From Tupaia tana (lineage: Eukaryota; Chordata; Mammalia; Scandentia; Tupaiidae), in the NCBI GenBank assembly GCA_026018925.1, contig JAKSZU010000012.1, positions 48,713,207 through 48,777,206 of the forward strand: a stretch of 64,000 bases of DNA, written 5' to 3'. The notes beneath the pieces are model-generated. The model was not told the DNA's origin and did not search any database. It saw only the letters and a program-made list of their open reading frames with translations. Positions 45,791 to 57,826 of the stretch are shown piece after piece. How positions within the stretch are numbered: the first letter of the stretch is position 1; every line of letters starts with the position of its first letter. The translations under genes were made by a program, and so were the position numbers.

Positions 45791-46369
45791 TTAAAAAGAT
45801 AAATCAGTGTTTCAAAACACACATCTATACTTGTGTCAGGGAGCCAGATATTCTCTATGCATATTTCCTCTTATTTCTTTGGCATGGGGTGAGCCCTCAC
45901 ATTCTCTTGAATGTTCTATAATTTTCCTGTCTGTTAATCCTTGTCATGGCAAACTTGTGAAAAATTTGGCAAAAATTTCAAATGCCTTTTTATTGATAGC
46001 CCTTGAAAAACAGAATAATTCATGCGACTCTTAAAGAAATGGAAACCTGAGACAAAATGAAGAATGCAGTGATTCTCCAAAGCTAATATGTAAATATAAT
46101 GACTTCTGGATTATTTCAGTTCGTTCAAGTCTGGGCAATCCAGCAAATCAATAGGTAATGTCCTTACATATCTTGGTTCTCTATTTACTATAAAGTTGGG
46201 ACTGTAAGCTTTTTGGTTTCTTAAAAGAAGACTGACTAAAATTAGAACAATCTATACTACTATTTATTTCCACTGCCAGCTCTTGCAGCTTCCTAGAAAA
46301 TATTAACAACAAAGTTAGTTATTTTATCATCCATTGAATCACTCTATATAGTCATAAAACTCTAGGACA
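45791..46369. other. Unique sequence, no gene seen
   Basis: No repeat or coding similarity recognised. Confidence 0.4.
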
Positions 46370-46642
46370 GGGACCAACAGTTAGAGTAATAGCTATGTCG
46401 CTGGACTCCCACGTAGTCGACTGTGGTTCAAGTCTTGGACCCGGTGGCTTAAACTCACGCCGGGTGCGTATGCGTGCGTGCCCAAGATCCCGAGAGGAGA
46501 ATGGAGGAGAAGAGATTGCAGTGTGGCCATCCTCCCTGGGGGGTTATTTCTCACTTTCTCTTTCTCTGTCTCTCTCTGTCTGTCTGGCGAGCACATGTGC
46601 CCTATAGCCAAAACCTCTCCACAAAAAAGAAATAAAAAAAAT
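46370..46642 (+). repeat. tRNA-derived SINE, main family
   Basis: Head GGGACCAACAGTTAGAG. TSD CTCTAGGACA (46360-46369 and 46643-46652). Confidence 0.93.
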
Positions 46643-46652
46643 CTCTAGGACA

Positions 46653-47489
46653 CAGAATATTGAACATGGACAATAAGAAAGAAATGTGTACCAATTTCTC
46701 ATATTTGTTCTTACTCTCTGTTGCATTGACCGTTTGGTGACTCTGTTATTGCAATGAATTCACGAAGGTTCTTTTACACCTAATTTGGACACATACTTGA
46801 AATACCAGAAACAATTTGTAGTGTGCTTCATTGGTTCCATCAATCAAGAGTTAATGTCCCGAGTTTAATAGAAAGAAAAAGAGCAGCTAAGTCCCACAAT
46901 CTCAGATATTCTTACTAAATATGAATAGACTGAATATCATCTTCCATCATTAATCCTCATTGGGCACTACTTACAATGAATTGAATCATCAGACTCACAA
47001 TTAAATGACCATGGATGCACCATATCCTTCTTTCCCCCTCTTTTCATAACTCTAATAATCCCCTTCCTTAAGCTATAGTCAGTGAAGGCAAGAATATGGT
47101 AAAAGCTTATAAATTGATTAGCACTGTCAGCAGTCCTAGATAAACATTACCTACCTCAGATTGGTCTTTCCAGGAGCCACAACCAGGCCAAGTTAAATAG
47201 CTCCATTACTTTTCAACAGGAGGTGCCCTGGATCTTTCATTTCCACCCATTTACAAAGTTGTCAATGGTCACTATTATGTCTTAATTATGGCTATCATGT
47301 TATTTGGGAGACAAGTTTTCCAGATTCCCGAGGGTCTCTGCTATGCATCTCTTTTCTAAGAGGGAGGCCTGAGTGAATTATATTCCACCTCAGAAGAAAA
47401 GATAAACAGAGTTCCTAAATCTTGAAGTCTAAGAAATAGGTGTGCATAGATGAGTACGTGATGAGGCCAGTAACTGATGTAGGATAAAA
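46653..47489. other. Unique sequence before unit C, no gene seen
   Basis: No ORF or repeat family recognised. Confidence 0.4.
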
Positions 47490-47695
47490 TAGTGAATCTC
47501 TAGGACTTAAAAAACATTGTGCTTCTATGCATTGACTCAGCTGTTATACACATACTGTCTGCTTCAAATTAAGCCTCCTTTGTCCAAAACCAGTACCAAA
47601 TTTGTTGTATTCCAATCTCATGCATGTTATTATGGTTAAGATGACTCTGACAGGACAAATCTGTCAGAAGTCTAAGAATATCTCACCTTAGAGGC

Positions 47696-48628
47696 TTACT
47701 CTCTCTTCTTCTGTAACCTCCTCATGGCATCTTTGATTTCCTTGTTCCTCAGACTGTAAATTAAGGGGTTCAGCATAGGAATGATAACAGTGTAGAAAAC
47801 TGACGCAAATCGGTCAAAGCTGGAGGAACCACCAAAGCTAGAACTCAAATAGACAAACATACTTGAACTGTAGAAGAGGGAAACACCTGTCAGATGAGAA
47901 GCACAGGTGTTGAAAGCCTTGGACCGACCTTTAGCTGATGTGATCTTCATTATGGAGACAACAATATAACCATAGGATACCATGATAACTAGGGCGTTTA
48001 CTATCCCAAACATCATTGCTAATATAGCAAGCATAACTTGTACAAAGAAAGTGTCAGTGCAGGACAGGATTAAGAGTTGGGGCATGTCACAGAAAAAGTG
48101 CCTGATGACATTAGGCCCACAGAAGCGGAGCTGAAGTAACGCACACATTTGAGATAAAGCAGCGGTGAGTCCAGCCATGTAGGATCCCAGCACCATCTGA
48201 GCACACAGAGTGGGTGACATGATTGATGAATAGAGCAGTGGGTTACAAATGGCAGCATAGCGGTCATACGCCATGGCCGTCATGAGGCAACACTCACTCA
48301 GTCCCATGGTTGAGAAGATAAAATACTGGGCAACACAAGCCACAAAGTTGATAGTCTGTTGTTCCTGGAAGAAGTTAGAGAGCATCTTGGGGACTGTGGA
48401 GGTGACATAGCAGGCATCTATGAAGGACAGATTACTGAGGAAGAAATACATGGGTGTGTGGAGGTGGGAATCCATCCGTATTAAAACAATGAGGCCCAGG
48501 TTCCAGGTCAGAGTTGTAATGTAGATTCCCAGAAATAGAATGAAGAGTACTGCTAGGACACTGGGAAAATCTGAGAATCCCAGGAGGATGAAATAGGTGA
48601 TCTCTGTAATGTTTCCTTCCCCAGTCAT
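47696..48628 (-). CDS. OR5AN1: Olfactory receptor, OR5AN1-like (copy C)
   Basis: Intact odorant GPCR, 310 residues from the start used here. I chose ATG at 48628 because it aligns with the other copies (MTG, then NIT at 6-8). Another in-frame ATG two codons upstream (48634) would give 312. Motifs: LHTPMYFFLSNLSFIDAC, C98 and C180, MAYDRYAAICNPLLY, KAFNTCASHLT, PMLNPLIYSLRN. Of the three it looks closest to human OR5AN1 in the TM5 region (AMMFG), keeping Phe207 with Phe105, Phe194 and Tyr260. From memory of published work these four form the muscone pocket in human OR5AN1. It keeps native 3' flank and a splice acceptor at 48643-48642. Best candidate for a conserved musk-receptor function; this is inference. 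Confidence 0.95.
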   Translation of the reverse strand: MTGEGNITEITYFILLGFSDFPSVLAVLFILFLGIYITTLTWNLGLIVLIRMDSHLHTPMYFFLSNLSFIDACYVTSTVPKMLSNFFQEQQTINFVACVAQYFIFSTMGLSECCLMTAMAYDRYAAICNPLLYSSIMSPTLCAQMVLGSYMAGLTAALSQMCALLQLRFCGPNVIRHFFCDMPQLLILSCTDTFFVQVMLAILAMMFGIVNALVIMVSYGYIVVSIMKITSAKGRSKAFNTCASHLTGVSLFYSSSMFVYLSSSFGGSSSFDRFASVFYTVIIPMLNPLIYSLRNKEIKDAMRRLQKKRE

Positions 48629-49086
48629 TGGCATGGAGCTCCTAATGCCAGAAAGAACACAAAATAATTCCCTGCTATCTCAAGTGAATTACCGATATTA
48701 CCATTATCCCCAGTGTCAATCTTTTCCTCCAATGAGCATTGGAAAAGGAGAAATACTTCACTATCTTAGTGGTAGACCTCAGCTTTTTTTCTTGGACTGT
48801 CAGCAAGTACCTGCTCAGTGCTTCATGTTCTGTATTAATTCATGGAGTCTTGTGAGAATTTTATAATGTTGACTGATTCCTTTTTAACAAGTGCCAAAGA
48901 AATACCTAGATTATTACATAAAAGATAGAGGTAATTGACTAAAATAAAAGCTTTTTAAAGATCTCTGTTAATTTATTATGTGATTGTCTCCAAAGAATTA
49001 ATGGATAAAAGGAATTAAATTATAAACTTTTTTCTTATCCCCCACAAATCCTTACATTTTTTTAAAATACATTTTTCCATGAACTA
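48629..49086. other. OR-C upstream (intron-like) sequence
   Basis: Splice acceptor CATTAG at 48646-48642 on the minus strand. No gene. Diverged partner of 6567-7030. Confidence 0.45.
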
Positions 49087-49325
49087 TTTTTTTTTTTTTT
49101 TTTTGGAGAGGTATTTGCTAAAGGGCGTGTGCGCTAGCCAGAAAGACAGAGACAGACAGAGAGACAGAACCTGAGGGGTGATGGCCACGCCGGAATCCCT
49201 TCTCCTCCATTCTCCTCTTGGAATCTTGGGCACACACGCACACGTGCCCGGCAGGAGTTTAAGCCACCGGGTCCGGTCAACTCCATGGAGTCCAGTGACA
49301 TAGCCGTTACGCTAACTGCTGGTCC
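49087..49325 (-). repeat. tRNA-derived SINE, main family (C-specific)
   Basis: T-run at left, GGACCAGCAGTTAGCG head at right. TSD TTTCCATGAACT (49074-49085 and 49326-49337). Absent at the matching places in A and B. Confidence 0.93.
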
Positions 49326-49754
49326 TTTCCATGAACTTTCTGAAGACTCCCCCCTCCTGTAACTGCTGTTATAATCATAAAAGCATATGGAACATCTTTC
49401 TAAAATAAGTTTCAAATATTCTTTGTATTTGAATTATTACCTACATAGACTTTCAAAATGTGCTTTATTATCTTGAAGAAAAATTATGTGCTCTGTTTAT
49501 AATAGCTTTTTTTCCCACAAAAGGATTTAATACAGCATCTAAAGAGGTGTAGATGATGATATCATAATTTATAATTTTGATAGTATTTTGGCAGGTCAGA
49601 AGCATGTATGCCCAATATAGTTATGGAATGTGAGTATATATATCATAGTGTCTTCATACATTCAGCTATTGATGGATACCTCGTTTCCATATATTGGCTG
49701 TTTATTGTAAACAATGCTACAATGAATAAGGGAGTGAAGATATCTTTTTCCTTT
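49326..49754. other. OR-C upstream sequence, no gene seen
   Basis: Diverged partner of 7055-7470. Confidence 0.4.
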
Positions 49755-50017
49755 TTTAATTTTTTTCTTTCTTTTTTTTTTTTTTTTCAGTTTTGCCAGA
49801 GGATGTATGTCCTCAGCAGAGAGAGAGAGAGGGAAAGTGAGAAAGCACGCCCTCTTGGAGAATGGTTACACTGCAATTCCTTCTCCTCCATCACGTCAGG
49901 ATTTTGGCTATACTCGGTAACAAACCAAGTGTATTTCTCACGCTTCTGAATCTGGGATTGGAATGACGTTGGCCATGTACGATCAAGCTGCCTTAACCAC
50001 TATGAAATAGACTGGCC
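49755..50017 (-). repeat. tRNA-derived SINE, old subfamily
   Basis: Partner of 7470-7712. Confidence 0.68.
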
Positions 50018-50109
50018 TGGCTGAAGATATCTTTAGGAAGTGGTGATTTCATTTCCTTTTGGTATATACCCAGAAGAGGGATAGTTGATCTCAAGGTAGC
50101 AGTGGTAGG

Positions 50110-50315
50110 AAAAAGAGAATATATTTTTGAGTTTTACTTATTGACTCCCTGATGTTTAGAGTCATTAACCTCTCTGTGCTCTTAGCTCAATGGAGCTAAT
50201 AATAGTTATCATCTCATAAGGCAGTTGTAGAGGTGAATCATATAAAAGCCTTACAACAGTAAACGTTCAAAATAACTTAGCAATTATTCTTGTCTTCACT
50301 TCCTTTGTAAAAGGA
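50110..50315 (+). repeat. MIR SINE fragment
   Basis: Partner of 7790-7990. Confidence 0.6.
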
Positions 50316-50584
50316 AATACAGGAAGAACTAATATTAAAGCATTAAGGTACTCTCAAAATTATTATTTCCTAAATTCAATGATTCTTAAACATAGACTTG
50401 AGAATATTACAAATAAATAATTGTATTTATTTCTATCTTGTAGTATTGTAGGATCACACAACTGAATTGTAAATTACTGAGGCCACATTTTGTGTTTAAC
50501 CACTACTACGTACCCTCAAACCGTCAACACTTACTATATGTAGTATATGATGTAGTGCAGACATTTATGATTTAATACTAAGCC

Positions 50585-50840
50585 TGGAGACCAGACGTTG
50601 GTGTGGAGGTAAAAGTGGCAAGGTCCCACATGGCCAACTGCATAGTTCACTTCTTGGACTGAGTGACTTGAGAAACACACCATGCATTCTTGTTCCCCAA
50701 ATCCCAAGAGGAGAATGGAGAAAGAATTGTAGTATGGTCATCTCCCCGGGGTGTGGTTTGTCACTCTCTCTCTCCATCTCTCTTTTTCTCTTTCATCAGT
50801 TGAATACACCCTATAGCAAACTATAAAATAAGAATAAATA
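50585..50840 (+). repeat. tRNA-derived SINE, intermediate subfamily
   Basis: Partner of 8296-8545. Confidence 0.75.
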
Positions 50841-51244
50841 CATGTTGTTTATGTTAATGGATAGCTCTTTTACCCAGATTTGGGTGTGGAACTAGGAATG
50901 TCTTTTTTTATGTTTCATTTTGTTTTACAAACTTGAAATCTTTCTGTTTACTCTTAAAACAGAGTGCTACTCTAATTTCAAATATGTTTTATTCAAAACG
51001 AGTTATATTTAATGAAAATATTTTAAAGCAGTAACTTCAACATTTAAAATTCCCAAAGCACAAATGTAATTAGTCAATTTAAGGAAAGTAAACTATTAAT
51101 CCCTAGATTACACTACATTTCTTTACTTTTATTAATTCTGGTGACCTACACAGTCATAATTCTGTAATACTATGTCATCTACCATTCCCACAAGGGAAAG
51201 TTGTGATTTGTTTTCTTGTTCATAACAAAATGTATTCCATTTTT

Positions 51245-51309
51245 AAAGAATTGTTTTCTTTATATATTTATTTATTTATTTATTTATTTTAATTTGACCA
51301 GCAAGGGAC

Positions 51310-51356
<47 letters not shown>

Positions 51357-51458
51357 CAGAGAGAGCAAGAGAAAGCAAACTGCCAGATTTGGGACCAGAA
51401 CCATGGTTGGCCATGTGGCAGTCCTTTACCCTTAATTCCCATGCCACCAGCTGGCCCC
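51245..51458 (-). repeat. tRNA-derived SINE, GA-rich subfamily (C-specific)
   Basis: (TTTA)n tail at 51265-51290, (GA)n/CAGAGA tract at 51309-51365, and tRNA-like head GGGGCCAGCTGGTGGC at the right. Units A and B lack it. Confidence 0.85.
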
Positions 51459-51764
51459 AAAATTTATTCTTATTGTGGCCTGTTAAAATTTGACAAACTC
51501 GAAGGAAAAAAAATTCTGAATATACTTATGCTCTTTCATTAATTTTTTGCATGTGTTCACCACCTCACAAGAAACTTCGGAGTAGAAAGCGTAACAGATG
51601 TAAATATTTGCTGGAGATTTTAGTAGGTAGATACAGCAAATCAGAACACTTTCCAAGGCTAACCTATAAGGACAAGTTCAGTTTGAGAAGTATGAGGTCT
51701 AAAGTCAGGTAAAGCCAGATATGTTATTAAATAAAGAACAATAGAAGTAAAAGAAGGATAAGTT

Positions 51765-52015
51765 GGACAATGAGACCAACACTACCTGTGCTTAGAGTGT
51801 TGTCCGTTGTGTCCGTGTTGCTCAGGCTGCTGTCTCCAGTTTCCGGGAGTCTCAAAAGATGACAAAGGAGAACTATTTGAAGTATTTCAAGTAGTCTAGT
51901 GGAATTGTACCTGAGTACTCTGTCGTATCATTAAGACTCAGATTGTCTCTTGCTACACAGAAGTCATAAATCAAAGTTATGTATTTAAATGGAATCAAAT
52001 TAATTATTGCTATTT
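51765..52015 (-). promoter_or_regulatory. Candidate OR-C first exon and promoter
   Basis: Equivalent of 9240-9505. Donor-like CAG/GTAGT with GT at 51785-51784 and TAATTA at 52001-52006 are kept. The O/E-like core differs (TCCGGGAG near 51842). Inference. Confidence 0.28.
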
Positions 52016-52240
52016 CAAAAGCAGAGTCCTGAAGAACAAAAATTGAATAGAAAAGGACTGGGGCTGGAGAAAATTTGGAAACATAGACAAGTATATGTTC
52101 TTAAGAAATTTTTCTGAAGCTCAGTATATCATTATTTTTATTTAGTTCTGTTACTGACTTTCTTTTATCTCTATTTTCCAGGTGAAAAAATAGAAAAAAA
52201 TAAACAATTTAGAGTCACATCCTTAAGAATTCGATACTCA

Positions 52241-52494
52241 GGACCAGCAGTTGTCATAATGGCTATGTTGCTGGACTCTCATGTAGTCGACAATGGTTCA
52301 AGTCCGGGACCCGGTGGTTTAAACTCACACAGGTTGCATGTGCGTGTTTGCCCAAGATCCCAAGAGGAGAATGGAGGAGAAGGGATTGCAGGGTAGCCAC
52401 CACCCCTCACTTTCTGTCTCTCTCTGTCTCTCTGGCGAACGCACGTGCCCTATAGCAAAAGCCTCTCAAAACAAAACAAAACGAAAAAGAAAAG
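52241..52494 (+). repeat. tRNA-derived SINE, main family (C-specific)
   Basis: Head GGACCAGCAGTTGTCA, (AAAAC)n tail. Flanking AAGAATTC-type repeats. The unit A and B sites (about 9770 and 27925) are empty. Confidence 0.88.
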
Positions 52495-53449
52495 AAAGAA
52501 TTCAACATCCATTCCTCACTCAGAGTAAAACATTAAATTTTTTGTTTGAGATTATTCTTTTCACTGAAGAGCAGAGAATTTGGGAAAGAAGAAGAGAACC
52601 TGAAGAAGAGTAGTAACTTGAGGGCAGAGAAATAATGGAGGAGAGATGAAAAATGGGAGAGAGTGAAGACTGCAAACCTTCTTACCTGTGGGTCCTCCTG
52701 AAGGAATTACAAGGATATTGAAACAGCGTAATATTCCATTCTCTCTAATGTTAGTCCTCTGACCTTGTCTCATATCTCCCAGGAAGATAGAGTTTTTGCC
52801 AAAGGTTAAAATTGACTATTTTTTTTTCCAAAAGAATTTTGTAAATGGGTTCTGTTTCACTCTAAGATGGACACTTTGGCCATGAAATTGTCCACTCACA
52901 GCAAGAAATGGCCAGAACTGGGGAGGGGAGTGAACCTCTTAACTGTGCTGTTGAAACCAATGTTAAAAAGAGAAAGGCCAATTAGGGGAAAACACCCTCC
53001 AAGTACTTGCTCTCTGGTGTCATGGTTATCATGGAATCTTTGTCCCTGATGAGTTCATGCCCAGGTGGACTAATTCCCTATTAACCTAGGTCCTTTCATG
53101 ATCTCAGAATTGCAGCTTTTCTCTACTAACCTCGGAGTTATTAGAAATGGAAAGGATATCTAAATTTAGATATTGTAGTCTAAAACTTTCAATTTCTAGT
53201 TAAGGAACCCAAGACTAGATATGAAAAGATCTTTGCCCAAAATGACACCGCTAATATAATACCGTTTTATATATATATGTAAATATATATATATATATAC
53301 ATACACATATATATAATATGATATATATATATGTATGTAATATAATATATAGGGGATATAACTGATAAGAATAAATTAACTTGTTCCTTGCTCACAAGAT
53401 GCTTCATTCATCGTAATAATCCTATAAGGCAAATAGGCCTTTTTTGTTT
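52495..53449. other. Unit C spacer with long TA microsatellite
   Basis: No gene. A TA-rich tract runs over 53255-53355 and is longer than in A or B. Confidence 0.45.
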
Positions 53450-53687
53450 TGAAAGACATTTTTGCTATAGGGCGATTTCACCTCCCAGAGAGACAGAGAG
53501 ACAGAAAGTGAGAAGTCACTCCTACTCCAAGGGGAGACAGTCATGCTACAACCCCTTATCCTCCATTCTCCTTTTGAGATTTTTGGGCGTGCATGTACAC
53601 ATGCCCACCACCGGGTCCAAGATTTGAACTGCTGTTGGCCATATGAAAGTCCAGTGATGTAACCACTGTGCTATCTGCTGGACCCTC
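53450..53687 (-). repeat. tRNA-derived SINE, old subfamily
   Basis: Partner of 10985-11228. Confidence 0.7.
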
Positions 53688-53804
53688 CAAATATGACTTA
53701 TTTCCTAAGCATTAATGAGGAAGTCATGGCCCTAAGAACTACAATAAACTAATTCATGACTAAGCCATGACTTGTCCTTATAGCTATGAACATAGATATA
53801 GTCA

Positions 53805-54015
53805 CTTTGCGTTCGATTCTGGTTCTGCTACTTGGTGGTTGAGTGACTTTGACAAATTGACACCTCCAAGCTTCAGCATTTTTACCTATAAAATGGAACT
53901 TATAATAGAAGCTGATAAATAAAGTAGTTCTTCATAGAATTAAATGGAGAAAGACTATGAAGCACTTACAGCCTGTAGTAACTTCATGCCTTCTATTTAT
54001 TAATAGTAGATAGTT
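53805..54015 (+). repeat. MIR SINE fragment
   Basis: Partner of 11330-11545. Confidence 0.6.
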
Positions 54016-54099
54016 TGTGTGTTCTGATTTGGAGATGTTTCCAACATATTACTGCATCACTAATCTTTAATTAAAATTCTTCATTGAAAATATCTACTT

Positions 54100-54372
54100 G
54101 GGAACCAGCAGTTAGCGTAATGGCTATGTCGCTGGACTCCCACGTAGTCGACCGTGGTTTGCGTCCCAGACCCAGTGGCTTAAAACTCACGCCGGGCGCG
54201 TGTGCGTGCATGCCCAAGATCCCGAGAGGAGAATGGAGGAGAAGGGATTGCGGCGTGACCATCCCCCCAGGGGGTGGTTTCTCGCTTTCTGTCTCTATGT
54301 CTCTCTCTGTCTGTCTGGTGAGGGCACACGCCCTATAGCGAAAACCTCTCCAAAAAAAAAAAAAAAAAAAAA
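54100..54372 (+). repeat. tRNA-derived SINE, main family
   Basis: Full-length with poly(A). TSD GAAAATATCTACTT (14 bp; 54086-54099 and 54373-54386). Same nick position as 29506 in unit B, different TSD length. Confidence 0.94.
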
Positions 54373-54604
54373 GAAAATATCTACTTATGTTCATTTGCAC
54401 AAGTGTTATTATTATTATTATTTTTGAGATATTGAGGGGGAAGGAGGAAACTGATCCATCTTGCCAGTTACTAGGAATAGACATGTTTTGGATAAGGTCC
54501 CATTCTTAGTTTGATCTGCTTTAGTCAGTATTACTTCCACGAAGAAAAATATGAGTAGAGGCAATGAGTTAATGATTTAACTCTTTTCAAGTGTTTCAAA
54601 TTTT

Positions 54605-55200
54605 TGCAGATACAAATTTTAATTGACATAATAATTTAATATCTGTGGGATATAATATTATTTTCAGTAGAGAAATAGTGTCTATTGATTGAATTAGGGC
54701 AATTATTACATCCGTCACCTTAGCTATTTCTCTTATTTATGCTATAAAAATTCAAAATCCTGGGACCAGCAGTTAGCATAATGGCTATATCACTGGACTC
54801 CTATGTAGTCGAGCACGGTTCGAGGCCCAGAACCGGTGGCTTAAACTCATGCCAGGCGTGTGTGCGTGCATGCCCAAGATCCCGAGAGGAGAATGGAAGA
54901 GAAGGGATTACAACGTGGTCATCACCCCGGGGGGTGATTTCTCGCTTTCTGTCTCTCTGTCTCTCTCTGACTTTCTCGCAAGTGCACGTGCCCTATAGCA
55001 AAAACCTCTCCCCTCCCCCCAAAAGATTCAAAATCCTCTAAGATTTTTAGTAAATTTTATTAACTATACTTATCCTACTCTGTTTTATAATTCTAGAAAT
55101 TCTTCCTCCCACTTGTTGGTAATTTTGTTTCCATTAATCAGTATCCCTCTATCTTGTTCCCCTAGCCTTCTTAACCTATAGTAGTCATTCAATTTTCTTC
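54605..55200 (-). repeat. L1 3' end fragment (older L1M-type)
   Basis: Partner of 12530-12860, split by the SINE at 54762-55025. Confidence 0.65.
54762..55025 (+). repeat. tRNA-derived SINE, main family (C-specific)
   Basis: Head GGGACCAGCAGTTAGCA. TSD ATTCAAAATCCT (54750-54761 and 55026-55037). Confidence 0.94.
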
Positions 55201-55492
55201 TTTATTAAATACATGGTAATTAATTGTAAATAATAAATACATAAAAAAGAAATTAACACTATTTTAATGACTCAAAAAAGAATTAATTTCTTCAAGAACT
55301 AACCCGAAAGTCCAAGGTGTGCTTCTTTCATCTGTGAACCTGTGAAGTCAGAACAAATTACATACTCCCAAAATGCAGTTGTGGAATAGGCATGGGGTAG
55401 GAATTTTCATTCCCAGTGAGAAAGAAATAGCAGGCCTCCAGCAAGTCCAACACCCAAGAAAACAGACATTCAATCTTAAAAATTCCATGTGC

Positions 55493-55750
55493 CTGGATCA
55501 GCACATGGCATAATGGTTACATCACTGGACTCCCACGTAATCAATGGCAGTTAGAGTCCTGGACCCAGCGGCTTTAAACACTCTGGGTGCATGTGCACGT
55601 GTGCCCAAAATCCTGAGACGAGAACAGAGGAAGAGGGAATGTATCATGGCCATCCACTCTGGAGAGTGATATCTTGCTTTCTGTCTCTGTTTCTCTCTGT
55701 CTTTCCTTGTGCCCTATAGCAAAAACATCTCTAAAAAAAAAGAAAAAAAG
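55493..55750 (+). repeat. tRNA-derived SINE, shared with unit B
   Basis: Same site as 30610 (flank AAATTCCATGTGC) and shares its unusual bases, so probably one ancestral insertion. Unit A has an exact empty site near 13130. Confidence 0.87.
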
Positions 55751-55764
55751 AAAATCCATGTTCC

Positions 55765-56500
55765 ATATCCTTGAGGCACTGAGGGGTGTTAAGCCCTTAA
55801 AGCATCAGGCAGCCACTTTCCCTCACTCAGTAAATGAATGCCTTAACTCTCCACAGCTGAATGTCCTGCTTGCAATTCTTTCAGACTGGCGCTATATGCT
55901 GATAGCTTTTAGACATGGCCCTATGGGGTTCTCTCTCTGATTCTAATTTATGCTTGGTACTACCTTCCTTGAGGCTCACTCTTGTGGGTTTTTGCTTGAA
56001 TTCCTGGGCTTTCTGATGCATCCTTTGAAATGTAGGTGCAGCCTGTCATGCATTCATAGCTCTTGCATTCTATTGATACATACTTGCAAAATTAGCACCA
56101 CATGTAACTCCAAGCTTACTCACACGCTGCTACTGCCACTGCTTTGGCTTACATACTGTGCACTCAGGATTGGCTGTGTGAGCAACCAGGACTCCTTGAG
56201 TTACAGCTGGAATAACCTGGCTGCAAGGAGCTACACACTGTGCAGGGCAGCAAGCTCATCCCAGGTCCTTTCCTCAAAACCATTCTACTCCGTTAGGCTT
56301 CTGGGCTTGGGATGGGAGAGGCAGCCTTAAAGATCTCTGAGCTGTTTTAAGGGCTTTTCTCTCATTGATTTCCTTATTAGCATCTGACCCTTTTCTATTA
56401 GCATTAATATCTTTCAGAACTGGCACCTTGGCCATACTTTGAGACTTCTCTGCTAAACCACTAAACACACTTTATAACTCGGCATGGTCAGGTTCCAAGT
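55765..56500 (-). mobile_element. ERVL-MaLR internal fragment
   Basis: Diverged partner of 13130-13820. Confidence 0.57.
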
Positions 56501-56544
56501 TTTCCAAATTTTCCCATTCTGTTTCCCTTGTAATGATCAATTCT

Positions 56545-56820
56545 CTCTTTATTTATTTATTTATCTTTTCAGAGGGCACATGTGCTTTCCAGAGAAAGAG
56601 AGACATACATACACAGAGATACCCTGCCACACACAAGTGGGGCATGGTCACACCACAATCCTTTTTCTCAATTTCTCCATCCCATCAGAATTTTGTGCAT
56701 TCATGCCCATGTGCCTGGCATATTTTCCAAGCCACTGGGGCTGGGATTTGAAGTGCAGTTAGCTATGAGGGGTCTAGTTTCCAATGCATGGAACTTAACC
56801 ACTATTCTATGGGGCTAGCT
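56545..56820 (-). repeat. tRNA-derived SINE, old subfamily
   Basis: Partner of 13830-14150, no AC expansion. Confidence 0.7.
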
Positions 56821-57169
56821 CTCAATTCTGTCTTTAAATGATCTAATCATTATTCTTTCATTTAAGAGATGCAGTCAACAATAATCATGCATCAGCCTTA
56901 GTACTGTGCTGTTTAGAAATGTCTTGTACTAGGAAACTTAGATTATCATTCCTAACTCTGGCTTTCCACAATACCCTAGGACATGGAAAGGAAGCAGCCA
57001 CAGCTCATGATACTTTGTAACAATGATAGCCTGCCCTCTAGATTTAATATTTTCTCCACTTATATTTGAAATCTCCTCAAAATGGCCTTTCCTGTCCATA
57101 TTTCTATCAGCATTGCTGTCATACCTGCTTACTCAATCTCCAAAGGGTTCCAGTTCATTCCTTTCTTTC

Positions 57170-57826
57170 TTTTTTTTAAAAAATTTTATACGTTTAATCA
57201 CTGTACATCACTTTGCTTGTAAGTTGAATATACCCAACATGAATACATTTTGCACCAGTCCAGTTGCGGATACAAAACACATTGTCATCAACAGAAAATA
57301 GCCTGTTTCTGTGTGCCATAAATGCCTTGGCTCTCCAACACTTTCCCCCCTTTCTCTCACCCTCTTCCCACATTGCCACCCAAATCTATAAACATTTTAA
57401 ATGCTTCTATGTCCTATCTCTCAGTTACACTATAAAGGATGGACAGTAATACATGTTGAGTGGAGACATCTGATTTCTCTCTTTCATAATCTGGCTTGTT
57501 TCACTCAGCAATAAATCTTACATATTCATCCACTGTGAAATGCCAGGGTCTTGCTTTTTTTTATGTCTGAGTAGTATTCCACAGAGTATATGTGCCACGC
57601 TTTTCCATTATGTTCATTCATTCATGGAAATTTGGGTTGGCTCCATGTCTTAGCAATTGTGAATAACGCCACAATAAACATAGATGTGCAAGCACATTTC
57701 TGACATAGCATTCTCCTTTCCCTTGGGTAGATACCCAGGAGTGGAACTGCTGGATCATATGGTAGTTCTAGTTGTAGATATTGAGAAACCTCCACATTGC
57801 ACTCCACAGTGGCTGGACCAATTGCC
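57170..57826 (-). mobile_element. L1 no. 1, 3' part (antisense)
   Basis: Partner of 14490-15165. The minus-strand piece near 57780 reads LPYDPAVPLLGIYPRERR, the ORF2 C-terminus. Confidence 0.85.

Noticed and set aside
48629-48634. Upstream ATG of OR-C as the true start
   Set aside because: Possible, but the second ATG aligns with OR-A, OR-B and remembered OR5AN1. The two extra residues (MP) have no counterpart in the other copies.
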